Assembly: GCA_963817375.1 (NCBI GenBank) | Contig: CAWFOB010000001.1 | Location: 434,001 to 498,000 of the forward strand | DNA length: 64,000 nucleotides | Direction: 5' to 3' | From: JACVRM01 sp963817375 | Lineage (GTDB): Bacteria > Actinomycetota > Thermoleophilia > Gaiellales > Gaiellaceae | Shown here: in pieces, positions 25,300 to 33,380 of the stretch | Layout of the letters: each line of letters opens with the position of its first letter | How positions within the stretch are numbered: position 1 is the first letter of the stretch | Position numbers and translations under genes: made by a program | The notes under the pieces: model-generated | Database searches by the model: none | What the model was told of the DNA's origin: nothing | Seen by the model: the letters and a program-made list of their open reading frames with translations, nothing else

Positions 25300-27170
25300 T
25301 CCGGCGGCTCGCGGCCGCTGCAGTCGTCCTCGCCGCGCTCGCCGGCGCGCCGGCCGCAGCGGCCAAGTCGTTCACGCTGCCGTCGGCCGACGTCCAGGCA
25401 ACCGTCCAGCCGAACGGCGCCATCCGCGTCGTCGAGCACATCACCTTCCTCTTCGACGGGCCGTTCTCCGGCGCCTACCGCGACATCCCGCTGCGGACGG
25501 GCGAGTCGCTGTCCGGCGCGTACGTCGCCGAGAACGGGAAGCGCTACGTCCCCGGCGCGTCGGCGGAGCTCGGCAGCTACGGCGCGCCCGGCACCTTCGG
25601 GACGACGCGCGCAGGCGACAAGTTCCGAATCGTCTGGCACTACGCCGCGAGCGACGAGGCGCGCACCTTCACCCTGGGCTACGTGCTGCACGGCGTCACC
25701 GTCGCCCACGACGACGTCGTCGACGTGAATCTCAAGGTCTGGGGCGACGAGTGGAAGACCGGCCTCGGCAAGCTCACCGCGTCGATGGCGCTCCCCGGGC
25801 CACCCAGGGCCGTCTGGGGCCATCCGTACTGGGTGCACGGCGACGTCGCGAAGCGGCCGCGCGGCGCCGTGCTCCGCGCGCTCGCGGTGCCGGCGCACCA
25901 GTTCGTCGAGCTTCGCGCGCTGTTCCCGCGGCGGTTCCTGACCTCGACCGCGGGCGCGAAGGTCGAGAAGGGCAGCGCCTTCGCCGGCATCGTCGCCGCC
26001 GAGGCCGCCGACCAGGCGGCGGTTGCTCACGACCAGGAGAAGGTCGACGACGCCAAACGCCACATCGGGCGCACGCTGCTCATCGTCCTGCTGCTGGCCC
26101 TGGCGCCCGCGCTCGCCGTGGTCGCGATCACCTATTTCGTCTACGGCCGAGAGCCCGGCACCGGCTACGACCGCGAGTACGAGCAGGAGCCGCCGACCGA
26201 CACCGCGCCGGCGCTCGTCCCGCCGCTCGTCCGAGAGGGCACCGAGGTCGGCGCCGCGGAATTCACGGCGACGCTGTTCGACCTGATCCGCCGCGGCGTC
26301 TACACAGCGAAGCCGGTCACGACCGAGCGCAAGCTCTGGGGCGGGCTCCGCCACGAGGACGTCGCCGACCTGGAGCTGACGCGCGGCCAGGGCGACCTCG
26401 GCCACCTGGACCCGTGGGAGCGGCCGGTCGAGCGCGTCGTTGACGGCGTGCTCAACGGCGCCTCGGAGCGGCTGTCGAAGTTCCGCGACAAGATCGAGGA
26501 CGACCGTGCGACGAACGCGAAGCGCTTCAAGGAGTTCAAGGACGACGTGGCGAGCGCGATCAAGAAACTGCGCTGGTACGCCGACGGCTGGATGGCGCTC
26601 GTGCTGGGGATCGTCGTGTTCGCGGTCGTCGGCGTGATCCTGTTTGTGATCGCCTACAACGGCTGGCGCCCGGTCGTGCCGCGCTGGCGCGACGTCGTCC
26701 TCGCGACGCTCGCCGTCTGTGCGTTCGTCAACGCCGGCGTGCTGTTCGCCGCCATGTTCGCCGGCCGGCTCTGGCGTCGGCGGACGAAGGACGCGCAGCT
26801 GGAGGCGCAGCGCTGGAATGCCTTCCGGCACTACCTGCAGGACTTCCCGCGCCTGAAGGACGCGCCGCCGGCGACGCTCGAGCTGTGGGAGCGCTATCTC
26901 GTCTACGGGATCGCGTTCGGGATCGCCGAGCGCGTGCTCCAGGGCGCCCAGCTGCACATGCCGGCGGAGCTGCACCAGGCGAGCACGATCTACTGGATCA
27001 GTCCGACCGGAGACCTCGGCGGCGGGCCGACGGCGCTCGGCATCTCCGACCTGTCCTCGGGGTTCGGGTCGGCGCTCGCCCCGCCGGGCAGCGGCTCGGG
27101 CGGCGGCGGCGGCGGGTTCTCGGGTGGTGGCGGCGGCGGCGGCGGGGGTGGCGGCGGCGGCGCCTGGTAG
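25296..27170 (+). CDS. DUF2207 family membrane protein; probable CTG start
   Basis: A 624-residue protein. A signal peptide lies directly after the start (RRLAAAAVVLAALAGAPAAA), then the exported DUF2207 domain (VQPNGAIRVVEHITFLFDG, GAYRDIPLRTGES). Membrane helices are LLIVLLLALAPALAVVAITYF and two near residues 430-490. A coil region with DKIEDDRATNAKRFKEFKDD lies between them, and the C-terminus is almost pure glycine. No ATG, GTG or TTG exists in frame before 25683, which would delete the signal peptide. The only option near the LemA stop is CTG in a CTGA overlap. Partner of LemA. Confidence 0.85.
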   Translation: MIRRLAAAAVVLAALAGAPAAAAKSFTLPSADVQATVQPNGAIRVVEHITFLFDGPFSGAYRDIPLRTGESLSGAYVAENGKRYVPGASAELGSYGAPGTFGTTRAGDKFRIVWHYAASDEARTFTLGYVLHGVTVAHDDVVDVNLKVWGDEWKTGLGKLTASMALPGPPRAVWGHPYWVHGDVAKRPRGAVLRALAVPAHQFVELRALFPRRFLTSTAGAKVEKGSAFAGIVAAEAADQAAVAHDQEKVDDAKRHIGRTLLIVLLLALAPALAVVAITYFVYGREPGTGYDREYEQEPPTDTAPALVPPLVREGTEVGAAEFTATLFDLIRRGVYTAKPVTTERKLWGGLRHEDVADLELTRGQGDLGHLDPWERPVERVVDGVLNGASERLSKFRDKIEDDRATNAKRFKEFKDDVASAIKKLRWYADGWMALVLGIVVFAVVGVILFVIAYNGWRPVVPRWRDVVLATLAVCAFVNAGVLFAAMFAGRLWRRRTKDAQLEAQRWNAFRHYLQDFPRLKDAPPATLELWERYLVYGIAFGIAERVLQGAQLHMPAELHQASTIYWISPTGDLGGGPTALGISDLSSGFGSALAPPGSGSGGGGGGFSGGGGGGGGGGGGGAW

Positions 27171-27197
27171 CACGGAGGAACCCCTGGTTCCCCCGTG
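27171..27197. terminator. Hairpin between convergent DUF2207 and MOSC genes
   Basis: Arms of 12 bp with one mismatch (CACGGAGGAACC/GGTTCCCCCGTG) and a 3-nt loop. It sits exactly between two convergent stops, so it probably terminates both transcripts. The arms match the palindrome at 2108-2127. Confidence 0.6.
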
Positions 27198-27203
27198 GGC
27201 CCC

Positions 27204-27623
27204 TTAGAGCAGAGTGATCTCGTCGCCGGCGGCGACGTCGCCCGTCTCGAGCACCCGCGCCAGCATCCCGCGCCTGCCCTCGAGCGCAGCCTGGAGGCCG
27301 GGGCGGATCGCCTCCATCCGCTCGCACGGATCGCAGACCATGGTTATCTCGAACAGCGCCTCGCCGACGCGCACCTGCTGGCCGACCGGCCACTCGTGCA
27401 CGTCGACGCCCTCGACCGTGAAGTTCTCGCGGATGCGCCCCGGCTCGAGGTCGAGCGCATCGAGGTGCTCGCGCGACGCGAACAGCACCTCGCGCTTCGT
27501 GCCCGGGCGGGCGTGCGCGCAGCCCTCGAGGCCGTGCCCGGCGATCGCGCGCACGGTCTCCCGCGCGTCCATCCGGCCGCTGTTCTTGGCCGGTGAGACC
27601 CACACGTTGCCGACGGTGGCCAC
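27204..27623 (-). CDS. MOSC domain protein
   Basis: A 139-residue single MOSC (molybdenum cofactor sulfurase C-terminal) domain. REVLFASREHLDALDLEPGRIRENFTVEGVDV carries the conserved RENFT-type motif, and Cys97 within MVCDPCERM occupies the position of the catalytic/sulfur-carrying Cys. Such stand-alone MOSC proteins resemble YiiM/MOSC-only enzymes that transfer sulfur or reduce N-hydroxylated compounds with Moco. It lies about 10 bp downstream of the trmH-like gene on the same strand. Confidence 0.9.
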   Translation of the reverse strand: MATVGNVWVSPAKNSGRMDARETVRAIAGHGLEGCAHARPGTKREVLFASREHLDALDLEPGRIRENFTVEGVDVHEWPVGQQVRVGEALFEITMVCDPCERMEAIRPGLQAALEGRRGMLARVLETGDVAAGDEITLL

Positions 27624-27632
27624 GCCTCGAGG

Positions 27633-28343
27633 CTACCCGACGCGCCTGCGGGCCCACTCGTAGAGCCCGACCGTCCCGGCCATCGCGACGTTCAGCGATT
27701 CGGCGGCGCCCGCCTGCGGGATCGACACCACCGCCTCGCACGAGGCCGCGATGTCGGCGGGCAGCCCTTCACGCTCGGCGCCGAGGACGAGCGTCCCGTC
27801 ACGCGGGAGGTCCGCGTCGCCGATCGGCGTCCCGGCGCGGGTTGCCAGCGCCGTCCATGGACGCGGCGCGTCGTCGAACGGCACGACGGCGACGCGGAAG
27901 ATCGCGCCGGCGGCCGCGCGCAGCGCCTTCGGGCCGGTCGGGTCGGCGCACCCGGCGGACAGGGCAACGTAGCCGGCGCCGAACGCGTCGGCCGCGCGGA
28001 GCAGCGTCCCGACGTTCCCGGGATCGGCGACGCGCCAGAGTGCGAGGCCGCCACCCTCGGCCGCATGCGGCAGGTCGTCTCGGCGGAAGACGGCGAGCAC
28101 CCGCGCGTGGTGGCCCAGCGACGAGATCTCACGCAGCAGCGCCGGCGCGACGGGCTCGGCGCCCTCGACGTCCAGCGGCCGGTCGGCGTCGACGAAGACG
28201 TGCACCGGCTCGGCGCCCGCCTCGAGCCCCGCGCGGACCAGGTCCTCGCCCTCGCACACGAACAGGCCCTCACGCTCCCGCTGTCGCCGCGACGCGAGCC
28301 GCCGGACGAGCCTGATGCGCGGGTTGGCGGCCGAGGTGATCAC
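27633..28343 (-). CDS. SpoU/TrmH family RNA 2'-O-methyltransferase
   Basis: A 236-residue SPOUT methyltransferase. The N-terminal L30e-like substrate-binding domain begins ITSAANPRIRLVRRLASRRQRERE and is followed by GLFVCEGEDLV. The knotted SAM-binding C-terminal domain shows RVADPGNVGTLLRAADAFGA (motif 1), LVLGAEREGLP (motif 2) and SIPQAGAAESLNVAMAGTVGLYE (motif 3). Such proteins methylate rRNA or tRNA riboses. Start candidates are GTG 28343 (GTGA overlap with the DUF2332 stop), GTG 28352 and ATG 28361; the overlap is preferred. TrmH genes often sit between rplT and pheS, as here. Confidence 0.9.
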   Translation of the reverse strand: MITSAANPRIRLVRRLASRRQREREGLFVCEGEDLVRAGLEAGAEPVHVFVDADRPLDVEGAEPVAPALLREISSLGHHARVLAVFRRDDLPHAAEGGGLALWRVADPGNVGTLLRAADAFGAGYVALSAGCADPTGPKALRAAAGAIFRVAVVPFDDAPRPWTALATRAGTPIGDADLPRDGTLVLGAEREGLPADIAASCEAVVSIPQAGAAESLNVAMAGTVGLYEWARRRVG

Positions 28344-29284
28344 GCGCGCCACTCCAGCCATTGCCCGTGGTAGCCCATCCGCGCGACGAGACGCGTTCCG
28401 GCCTCCAGCTCGAACCCGCCCTCGAGCCCCGTCTCCTCCTCCGAGAAGCGCCGCGTCGAGATCCAGGCGACGTCGTCGGCGGCATCCACGATCCGGCGCA
28501 GCTCGGCGTAGCGCTCCGCGTCGAGGTAGACGGTCGACACCGTCTGGAAGACGACCGTGCGCGCGTCCGGGTCGCGCTCCGCAAATAGGGTCGGCAGCAC
28601 GTCGACGTAGTCGCCGGCCAGGATCTCGGGCGGGTCGGGCCGCGCGATCTCCAGGGCGGCGCGCAGGCGCGCCATCCGCTCCGCCTGGTCGGGCCAGACG
28701 AAGCACTCGAGCAGCCGCACGTCCTCCTCGTCGGCCGGGTCGAGCGGTCGCAGGTCGATGCCGCGCCGCCGCACCACGGCCGGCCGCCGCGCGAGCAGCC
28801 CGGCCGGCACCGGCGTCCGTTCGTCACCTGCGAGCGTGAGCTCACCGTCGCCCCACGAGCCGCCACCGTAGATGTAGCGATACCGGTCCCAGACGAGGTT
28901 GAGCCCCGCACTCGCACCCAGCTCGATCAGCTCGAGCGGCCGCTCGTCGCCGAGCGAGAGGAACGCCGGGAGCAGCGCCCAGCAGCGCTGCACCTCGTTC
29001 GTCTGCACCGCCTGCTCGGTGACGAAGCGCGCCAGCCATTCGCGCTCCTGCTCGAGTGCGTCGCGCACGCCGTCCCACGACCAGCCGGCGAGCCGCCCGT
29101 CGAGGACGAGGTGGTGCAGCCCGCCGAGCAGGCGCACGGGCAGGTCCCAGCGGTCGTCGGGCGCGATGCCGCGCACGAGCCGCTCCGTCGCCAGCCGGCG
29201 GCAGAGGTCGGCGTACAGCTGCGAGCCGCTGCGCTCGCAGGCCTCGGCCTGGCTCAGGAAGCGCTCGGCGAGCCGGTCGTTCAG
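28340..29284 (-). CDS. DUF2332 family protein; probable CTG start
   Basis: A 314-residue DUF2332 protein. The N-terminal helical part (FLSQAEACERSGSQLYADLCRRL) is followed by QTNEVQRCWALLPAFLSLGD, the central LELIELGASAGLNLVWDRYRYIY motif (a SAM-binding-like loop), and a Rossmann-like half (ILAGDYVDVLPTLFAERDPDA). The pattern suggests a methyltransferase relative, but no activity is assigned. The best start is CTG 29284, overlapping the rplT stop as CTGA; GTG/ATG starts further upstream would lie deep inside rplT. Confidence 0.8.
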   Translation of the reverse strand: MNDRLAERFLSQAEACERSGSQLYADLCRRLATERLVRGIAPDDRWDLPVRLLGGLHHLVLDGRLAGWSWDGVRDALEQEREWLARFVTEQAVQTNEVQRCWALLPAFLSLGDERPLELIELGASAGLNLVWDRYRYIYGGGSWGDGELTLAGDERTPVPAGLLARRPAVVRRRGIDLRPLDPADEEDVRLLECFVWPDQAERMARLRAALEIARPDPPEILAGDYVDVLPTLFAERDPDARTVVFQTVSTVYLDAERYAELRRIVDAADDVAWISTRRFSEEETGLEGGFELEAGTRLVARMGYHGQWLEWRA

Positions 29285-29646
29285 GCGGCTTCGGCCAGCG
29301 CGGCCTTGGCCTGCTCGGCGATGCCCGCGAACGCTTCCGGATCGCTGACGGCGAGGTCGGAGAGGATCTTGCGGTCGAGCTCGATCCCGGCCTTCTTGCA
29401 CCCGGCGATGAACTGGTTGTAGGACAGCCCGTTCTGCCGCGCGGCCGCGTTGATCCGCAGGATCCAGAGCCGGCGGAAAGTGCGCTTCTTCGCCTTGCGG
29501 TCGCGGTAGGCGTAGACGAGCGAGCGCTCGACCTGCTCCTTCGCGAACTTGTAGCTCGAGTGTCGGCGGCCGAAGTAGCCCTTCGCCTCGTTCAGAACCT
29601 TGCGGCGCTTCTTGCGCGCGTGGACGGATCGCTTCACGCGCGGCAC
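29281..29646 (-). CDS. rplT: Large ribosomal subunit protein bL20
   Basis: 121 residues, MPRVKRSVHARKKRRKVLNEAKGYFGR opening, then HSSYKFAKEQVERSLVYAYRDRKAKKR and LWILRINAAARQNGLSYNQF, all hallmarks of bL20. It is part of the 50S subunit, essential for early assembly, and in many bacteria a repressor of its own infC-rpmI-rplT operon. Its start immediately follows the rpmI stop (1-bp overlap). Confidence 0.98.
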   Translation of the reverse strand: MPRVKRSVHARKKRRKVLNEAKGYFGRRHSSYKFAKEQVERSLVYAYRDRKAKKRTFRRLWILRINAAARQNGLSYNQFIAGCKKAGIELDRKILSDLAVSDPEAFAGIAEQAKAALAEAA

Positions 29647-29855
29647 TACTTGGTCCTCCGGAAGCTGCCGAGCAGCCGCTTGACGTCGCGCGTGTCTTCC
29701 TGAGAGACGTCGTAGAGCTTGCGGAAGCCGCGCTTACGCTTCTGCGACTTCTTCTCGAGGAGGTGAGCTTTCATTCCGTGCCGCCGCAGCAAGCGGCCGC
29801 TCGACGTCACCTTGAACCTCTTCTTCGCTGCGCTGTGTGTCTTCTGCTTGGGCAT
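29646..29855 (-). CDS. rpmI: Large ribosomal subunit protein bL35
   Basis: 69 residues, strongly basic, with the bL35 pattern PKQKTHSAAKKRFKVTSSG and HGMKAHLLEKKSQKRKR. Between infC and rplT as in most bacteria. Its first ~40 codons overlap, in another frame, the 3' end of infC (122 bp). Confidence 0.97.
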   Translation of the reverse strand: MPKQKTHSAAKKRFKVTSSGRLLRRHGMKAHLLEKKSQKRKRGFRKLYDVSQEDTRDVKRLLGSFRRTK

Positions 29856-30420
29856 CTCTGGTTGCTCCTGCGTTCTTCGTTGGGCCGATCAGCATCGTCA
29901 TGTTGCGGCCGTCCTGCAGGGGCGGCTGCTCCACGACGCCGATCTCCTTCACGTCCTCGGCAAGACGCATCAGCAGGTCGCGGCCGCGTTCCGGGTGGTA
30001 CTGCTCGCGCCCGCGGAACATGATCGTGACCTTGACCTTCGCCCGCTGGTTCAGGAAGCGGACGACGTGGCCTTTCTTCGTCTCGTAGTCGTGAATGCCG
30101 ATCTTCGGCCTGAGCTTGATCTCCTTGACGTGAACCTGGATCTGGTGCTTGCGCGCGAGCTTGGCCTTCTGCTCCAGCTCGTACCGGTACTTGCCGTAGT
30201 CCATGACGCGAACCACGGGCGGATCGGCCTGGGCGGCCACTTCGACGAGGTCGAGGCCCTTGCTGAAGGCGTACTCCTGCGCCTCGGCTGTGGGCTTGAT
30301 CCCGACCTGCCCGCCGTCTTCGTCGACGAGCCGGACGTTCGGCACCCGGATCGCCTCGTTGACGCGAACCTGCGGTTGCGGCGGCCGGACTTCGACTCGC
30401 GGGCCTCTGCGCGGTCTCAA
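29734..30420 (-). CDS. infC: Translation initiation factor IF-3
   Basis: A 228-residue IF-3. The N-domain shows VNEAIRVPNVRLVDEDGGQVG and EAQEYAFSKGLDLVEVA. The linker and C-domain show PPVVRVMDYGKYRYELEQKA, HQIQVHVKEIKLRPKIG and HDYETKKGHVVRFLNQRAKVK, ending at MTMLIGPTKN. A further ~45-residue acidic tail is encoded in frame and overlaps rpmI by 122 bp; such tails occur in actinobacterial IF-3. No ATG is available; the start is TTG 30420 with AGGTGA 7 nt upstream. Unusual starts are the basis of infC autoregulation in E. coli, where it is AUU. Confidence 0.95.
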   Translation of the reverse strand: MRPRRGPRVEVRPPQPQVRVNEAIRVPNVRLVDEDGGQVGIKPTAEAQEYAFSKGLDLVEVAAQADPPVVRVMDYGKYRYELEQKAKLARKHQIQVHVKEIKLRPKIGIHDYETKKGHVVRFLNQRAKVKVTIMFRGREQYHPERGRDLLMRLAEDVKEIGVVEQPPLQDGRNMTMLIGPTKNAGATRDAQAEDTQRSEEEVQGDVERPLAAAARNESSPPREEVAEA

Positions 30421-30450
30421 ATGCGTATCACCTAGTTACGAATCCTCCTT

Positions 30451-30480
30451 GAAAACGACAAAGCCGCTGCAGGCAGCGGC
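30451..30480 (-). terminator. Intrinsic terminator/attenuator in the infC leader
   Basis: The minus-strand RNA forms GCCGCTGC/GCAGCGGC (8-bp stem, 2-nt loop) followed by TTTGTCGTTTT. It lies between the thrS stop (30579) and infC start (30420). It can terminate thrS transcripts or attenuate read-through into the ribosomal operon, where leader control is common. A second inverted repeat (CAACCGA/TCGGTTG, 30489-30503) precedes it. Confidence 0.7.
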
Positions 30481-30578
30481 TCGACCCTCCAACCGACTCG
30501 GTTGAACCTCCGCGTGGCCTTCGCCCGCGAGGTGAGGAACGGGTCCGCTCCTGCTTGGCAGGCCCTCAGGGTACCTGA

Positions 30579-32471
30579 TCAGGCGACGGCATCCAATTCG
30601 GCGAGCTGGACGAGGAACGCATCGACGCTCGGGTGCGACTGCTCGCCGCCGCGCTCGCGGACGGAGAGCTGCTCGTCGGATTCCTTGTCGCCCCAGACGA
30701 GCGTGAAGGGGACCTTGTCGACCTCGGCATCGCGAATGCGCTTGCCGACCGTCTCGTCGCGCTCGTCGACCTCGACGCGGAACGCGGAGAGCCGCTCGCG
30801 CAACCGCTGCGCCGCGTCGCGGTGCCCCTCGCCGACGGGGATGATCCGCACCTGCACCGGCGCGAGCCAGAACGGAAACGCGCCCGCATAGTGCTCGATG
30901 ATGATCCCGATGAAGCGCTCGAGCGAGCCGAAGAGCGCCCGGTGGATGACGAACACGGAGTGCTCGGCGTTGTCCGCGCCCATATAGGTCAGACCGAACC
31001 GCGCCGGCATCTGCCGGTCGAGCTGGATCGTGCCGAGCTGCCAGGAGCGGCCCAGGACGTCCGTCGCGTGGATGTCGATCTTCGGCCCGTAGAACGACCC
31101 CTCTCCCTCCCCGACCACGTAGTCCATCCCGTTGCGCTTGAGCGCAGCCTCGAGATGGCCCTCGGAGAAGTCCCACTCCTCGTCACTGCCGAGCTTGTTG
31201 TCGGGCCGCGTCGAGAACTCCGCGCGCGCCTGCAGGTCGAACAGGCCGTACAGGTAGTTGAGGTAGGCGATGCAGCCGTCGAGCTCGTCGGCGATCTGGT
31301 CCTCGGTGCAGAAGATGTGGGCGTCGTCCTGGGTCACGACGCGCACGCGCGTGAGCCCGTGGAGCGCGCCGGCCAGCTCGTTGCGGTGCAGCGGCGCCGC
31401 CTCGGCATAGCGGATCGGCAGCTCGCGGTAGCTCCGAAGCGCGCTGCCGTACAGCAGCATGTGGCCCGGGCAGTTCATGGGCTTGATCCCGTACGTGTGC
31501 TCCTCGTCGACCGGGATCAGAAACATGTTCTCGCGGAATTTCTCCCAGTGGCCGGAGGTCACCCAGAGCGCCTTGTCGTAGATCAGCGGCGTACGCACCT
31601 CGAGGTAGCCGCGCTTCGCGTTCTCGCGACGCCTGATCCCCTCGAGGACGTTGAACACGACCATTCCCTTTGGGTGCCAGAACGGCGACCCCGGTGAGTG
31701 CTCGTCGAAATGGAACAGGTCGAGCTGCTGGCCGAGCCGCCGGTGGTCGCGTTTGCGGGCCTCCTCGAGCTGGTCCATGTACGCGTCGAGGTCCGCCTGC
31801 GAGTAGAAGGCCGTGCCATAGATGCGCGTGAGCTGCTTGTTCTTCTCGTCGCCCCGCCAGTAGGCGCCGGCGAGGCCGGTCAGCTTGACCGCCTTGATCG
31901 GCGCCGAGTTCTGGAGGTGCGGCCCGCGGCACAGGTCGGTGAAGTCCCCCTGGGTGTAGAGCGAGATGTCGCCCTCGGCGGTGTCGACGAGCTCCACCTT
32001 GTACGGCTCGCCCTCCTGCTCGAAGATCCGGCGCGCGTCGTCGGCCGTGATCTCGGCGCGCTCCCAGGTTCGCCCCTCGTCGAGCTCGCGCTGGAGCTCG
32101 GCCTCGATCTTCTCGAGCGCGTCCTCGCCGATCGGCTCCGGGAACTCGAAGTCGTAGTAGAAGCCGTTCTCGATCGGCGGGCCGATCGCGACCTTGACCC
32201 CCGGGTAGAGCCGGCGCACAGCCTCGGCGAGCAGGTGCGCCGTCGAGTGGCGGAGCACGTAGAGGGCGTCCGGGTCCTGCGTGTCGCGCGTGGTGAGGAT
32301 CTGGATGCGGTCGCCGTCGGCGAGCGGCAGGCGCAGGTCCTGCACCCGGCCGTCGGTGCGCACCAGGACGGCCTGCTCGGCCAGCCTGGGGCCGATCGCG
32401 CGGGCGGCGTCGAGGCCGGTCGCGCCGTCCGGAAGTTCCAGTTCCGACGAATCGGGAAGGGTCACGCGCAT
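30579..32471 (-). CDS. thrS: Threonine-tRNA ligase
   Basis: A 630-residue class II synthetase. A TGS domain (RVTLPDSSELELPDGATGLDAARAIG) is followed by the editing domain with HSTAHLLAEAV zinc/editing histidines, the catalytic core (RGPHLQNSAPIKAVKL, MNCPGHMLLYGSALRSYRELP, GLTRVRVVTQDDAHIFC) and the C-terminal anticodon-binding domain. ATG 32471 gives the normal N-terminus; an upstream start would add 14 unrelated residues. Full length, intact. The plus-strand ORF at 32470 begins within 2 bp of this start. Confidence 0.97.
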   Translation of the reverse strand: MRVTLPDSSELELPDGATGLDAARAIGPRLAEQAVLVRTDGRVQDLRLPLADGDRIQILTTRDTQDPDALYVLRHSTAHLLAEAVRRLYPGVKVAIGPPIENGFYYDFEFPEPIGEDALEKIEAELQRELDEGRTWERAEITADDARRIFEQEGEPYKVELVDTAEGDISLYTQGDFTDLCRGPHLQNSAPIKAVKLTGLAGAYWRGDEKNKQLTRIYGTAFYSQADLDAYMDQLEEARKRDHRRLGQQLDLFHFDEHSPGSPFWHPKGMVVFNVLEGIRRRENAKRGYLEVRTPLIYDKALWVTSGHWEKFRENMFLIPVDEEHTYGIKPMNCPGHMLLYGSALRSYRELPIRYAEAAPLHRNELAGALHGLTRVRVVTQDDAHIFCTEDQIADELDGCIAYLNYLYGLFDLQARAEFSTRPDNKLGSDEEWDFSEGHLEAALKRNGMDYVVGEGEGSFYGPKIDIHATDVLGRSWQLGTIQLDRQMPARFGLTYMGADNAEHSVFVIHRALFGSLERFIGIIIEHYAGAFPFWLAPVQVRIIPVGEGHRDAAQRLRERLSAFRVEVDERDETVGKRIRDAEVDKVPFTLVWGDKESDEQLSVRERGGEQSHPSVDAFLVQLAELDAVA

Positions 32472-32592
32472 GGACGAGCAGGATACGCAGGGCACACGTG
32501 AGGACGACCGCAATGACGAGGTGCCAGGCTCGCCGGCGCCCGACCCGACGGACGAGCCGGGCGACGCCGAGGATGTGCCCGAAGCGGATTAG
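32470..32592 (+). CDS. Possible small acidic protein
   Basis: A 40-residue ORF, MDEQDTQGTREDDRNDE followed by PD/E-rich low complexity. Its ATG sits just behind the divergent thrS start and its stop is 4 bp from the convergent GNAT stop. No domain, no clear Shine-Dalgarno sequence. Its compactness and exact fit into the gap between thrS and the GNAT gene are in its favour; base composition alone is weak evidence. Confidence 0.3.
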   Translation: MDEQDTQGTREDDRNDEVPGSPAPDPTDEPGDAEDVPEAD

Positions 32593-33065
32593 GGCTCGTA
32601 GACCATGAAGAGCCAGCGGGCCGTGTGATGCTCGTCCGGCTCGCGCTCCTCGACGTCGCGGAACCCTGCCCGCCGCCACGCCCGGACCGCGCGCTCGTTC
32701 CACAGGTACGGGTCGGTCGTGACACGCGGCCAGCCGCGGGCCAGCATGTGCTCGGCCAGGGCTCGCGCCGCGTCAGGGCCGTAGCCGCGCCCGCGCGCCT
32801 CGGGTACGAGGAACATGTCGAGCCCCGCGGCGTCGCCGCCCGGCTCCCACCACACCTGGATGAAGCCCACCGGACGGTCCTCCGCCTCGACGATGTACGG
32901 CTCCTCGTCCGGCTCGGCCAGCTCGGCCAGCATCGTCTCGCGCGTGTAGGTCTCCCAGTCCCAGTAGCGCCCCACCTCGGGATCGGCGTGCCAGGCGACG
33001 AGCATCTCCGCGTCGTCGTCCGTGGCCCGCCGCAGGGTGGTCAGCCTGCCGCGTGGCGTTTCCAT
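32589..33065 (-). CDS. GNAT family N-acetyltransferase (aminoglycoside 6'-N-acetyltransferase-like)
   Basis: A 158-residue GNAT fold. RATDDDAEMLVAWHADPEVGRYWDW opens the fold, IVEAEDRPVGFIQVWWEPGG is the central strand pair, and the acetyl-CoA pyrophosphate loop is VPEARGRGYGPDAARALAEH (R/QxxGxG/A). The C-terminal part AFR-type strand reads AWRRAGFRDVEER. The layout resembles AAC(6')-like enzymes, but small-molecule or protein acetylation of other substrates is equally possible. The ATG at 33065 (METPRG) is favoured over an upstream in-frame ATG because it begins at the domain edge. Confidence 0.85.
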   Translation of the reverse strand: METPRGRLTTLRRATDDDAEMLVAWHADPEVGRYWDWETYTRETMLAELAEPDEEPYIVEAEDRPVGFIQVWWEPGGDAAGLDMFLVPEARGRGYGPDAARALAEHMLARGWPRVTTDPYLWNERAVRAWRRAGFRDVEEREPDEHHTARWLFMVYEP

Positions 33066-33080
33066 CGGCGGCGGATTGTC

Positions 33081-33092
33081 GCTGATATCAGC
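33081..33092. promoter_or_regulatory. Perfect palindrome GCTGATATCAGC before the GNAT gene
   Basis: 12-bp perfect palindrome 16 bp upstream of the GNAT start. The adjacent GCGGATTGTC is repeated in the loop of the terminator at 33136-33145. Operator function is inferred from position. Confidence 0.3.
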
Positions 33093-33109
33093 CGACGGAA
33101 CGGCCCTGG

Positions 33110-33155
33110 AAAACCCGAAAGGGCTCACCGGATTTGCGGATTGTCCGGTGAGCCC
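33110..33155 (-). terminator. Intrinsic terminator of the short peptide transcript
   Basis: 11-bp perfect stem (GGGCTCACCGG at 33121-33131 with CCGGTGAGCCC at 33145-33155), 13-nt loop. On the minus strand it is followed by TTTCGGGTTTT. It lies about 100 bp downstream of the peptide ORF stop and just upstream of the GNAT promoter, so it would end a short transcript starting in the divergent promoter. Confidence 0.7.
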
Positions 33156-33256
33156 CCTCGGTTGGTCGGAATGGGCAATTCCTGACAGCAGTAACGTCGC
33201 CGCAATACTGTCAAGCCCCTATCACCCAAAAGGGGGGTTCCTCGCAATGCGAGGTG

Positions 33257-33334
33257 CTAGTTCGGCCAGGGCAACTCGGCCGCTATTGCCGCGATGAGGC
33301 CGCAGGCCAGCATCAGCGATGCCATTCGCTTCAC
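33257..33334 (-). CDS. Candidate 25-residue secreted signalling peptide
   Basis: ORF of 25 codons, GTG start, with AAAGGAC 6 nt upstream. The peptide begins MKRMASLML, continues with a hydrophobic ACGLIAAIAA core, and ends ELPWPN: a basic start, membrane-traversing core and short polar tail, as in precursors of exported signalling peptides. It is divergent from an HTH-TPR regulator and has its own terminator, giving a predicted transcript of about 270 nt. TATACT on the minus strand (33389-33394) would be a -10 box. It is too short for homology, so the coding call rests on these signals. Confidence 0.55.
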   Translation of the reverse strand: MKRMASLMLACGLIAAIAAELPWPN

Positions 33335-33368
33335 GGGACCGTCCTTTCGTTCGTCGCAGTTGGTCGGT

Positions 33369-33380
33369 CCCGGGCCCGGG
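33369..33380. promoter_or_regulatory. Divergent promoter region with palindrome CCCGGGCCCGGG
   Basis: A perfect 12-bp palindrome between the peptide ORF and the regulator gene. Beside it lies AGTATAAAT, which reads TATAAAT toward the regulator and TATACT toward the peptide. A regulator bound here could control both transcripts. Confidence 0.4.
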
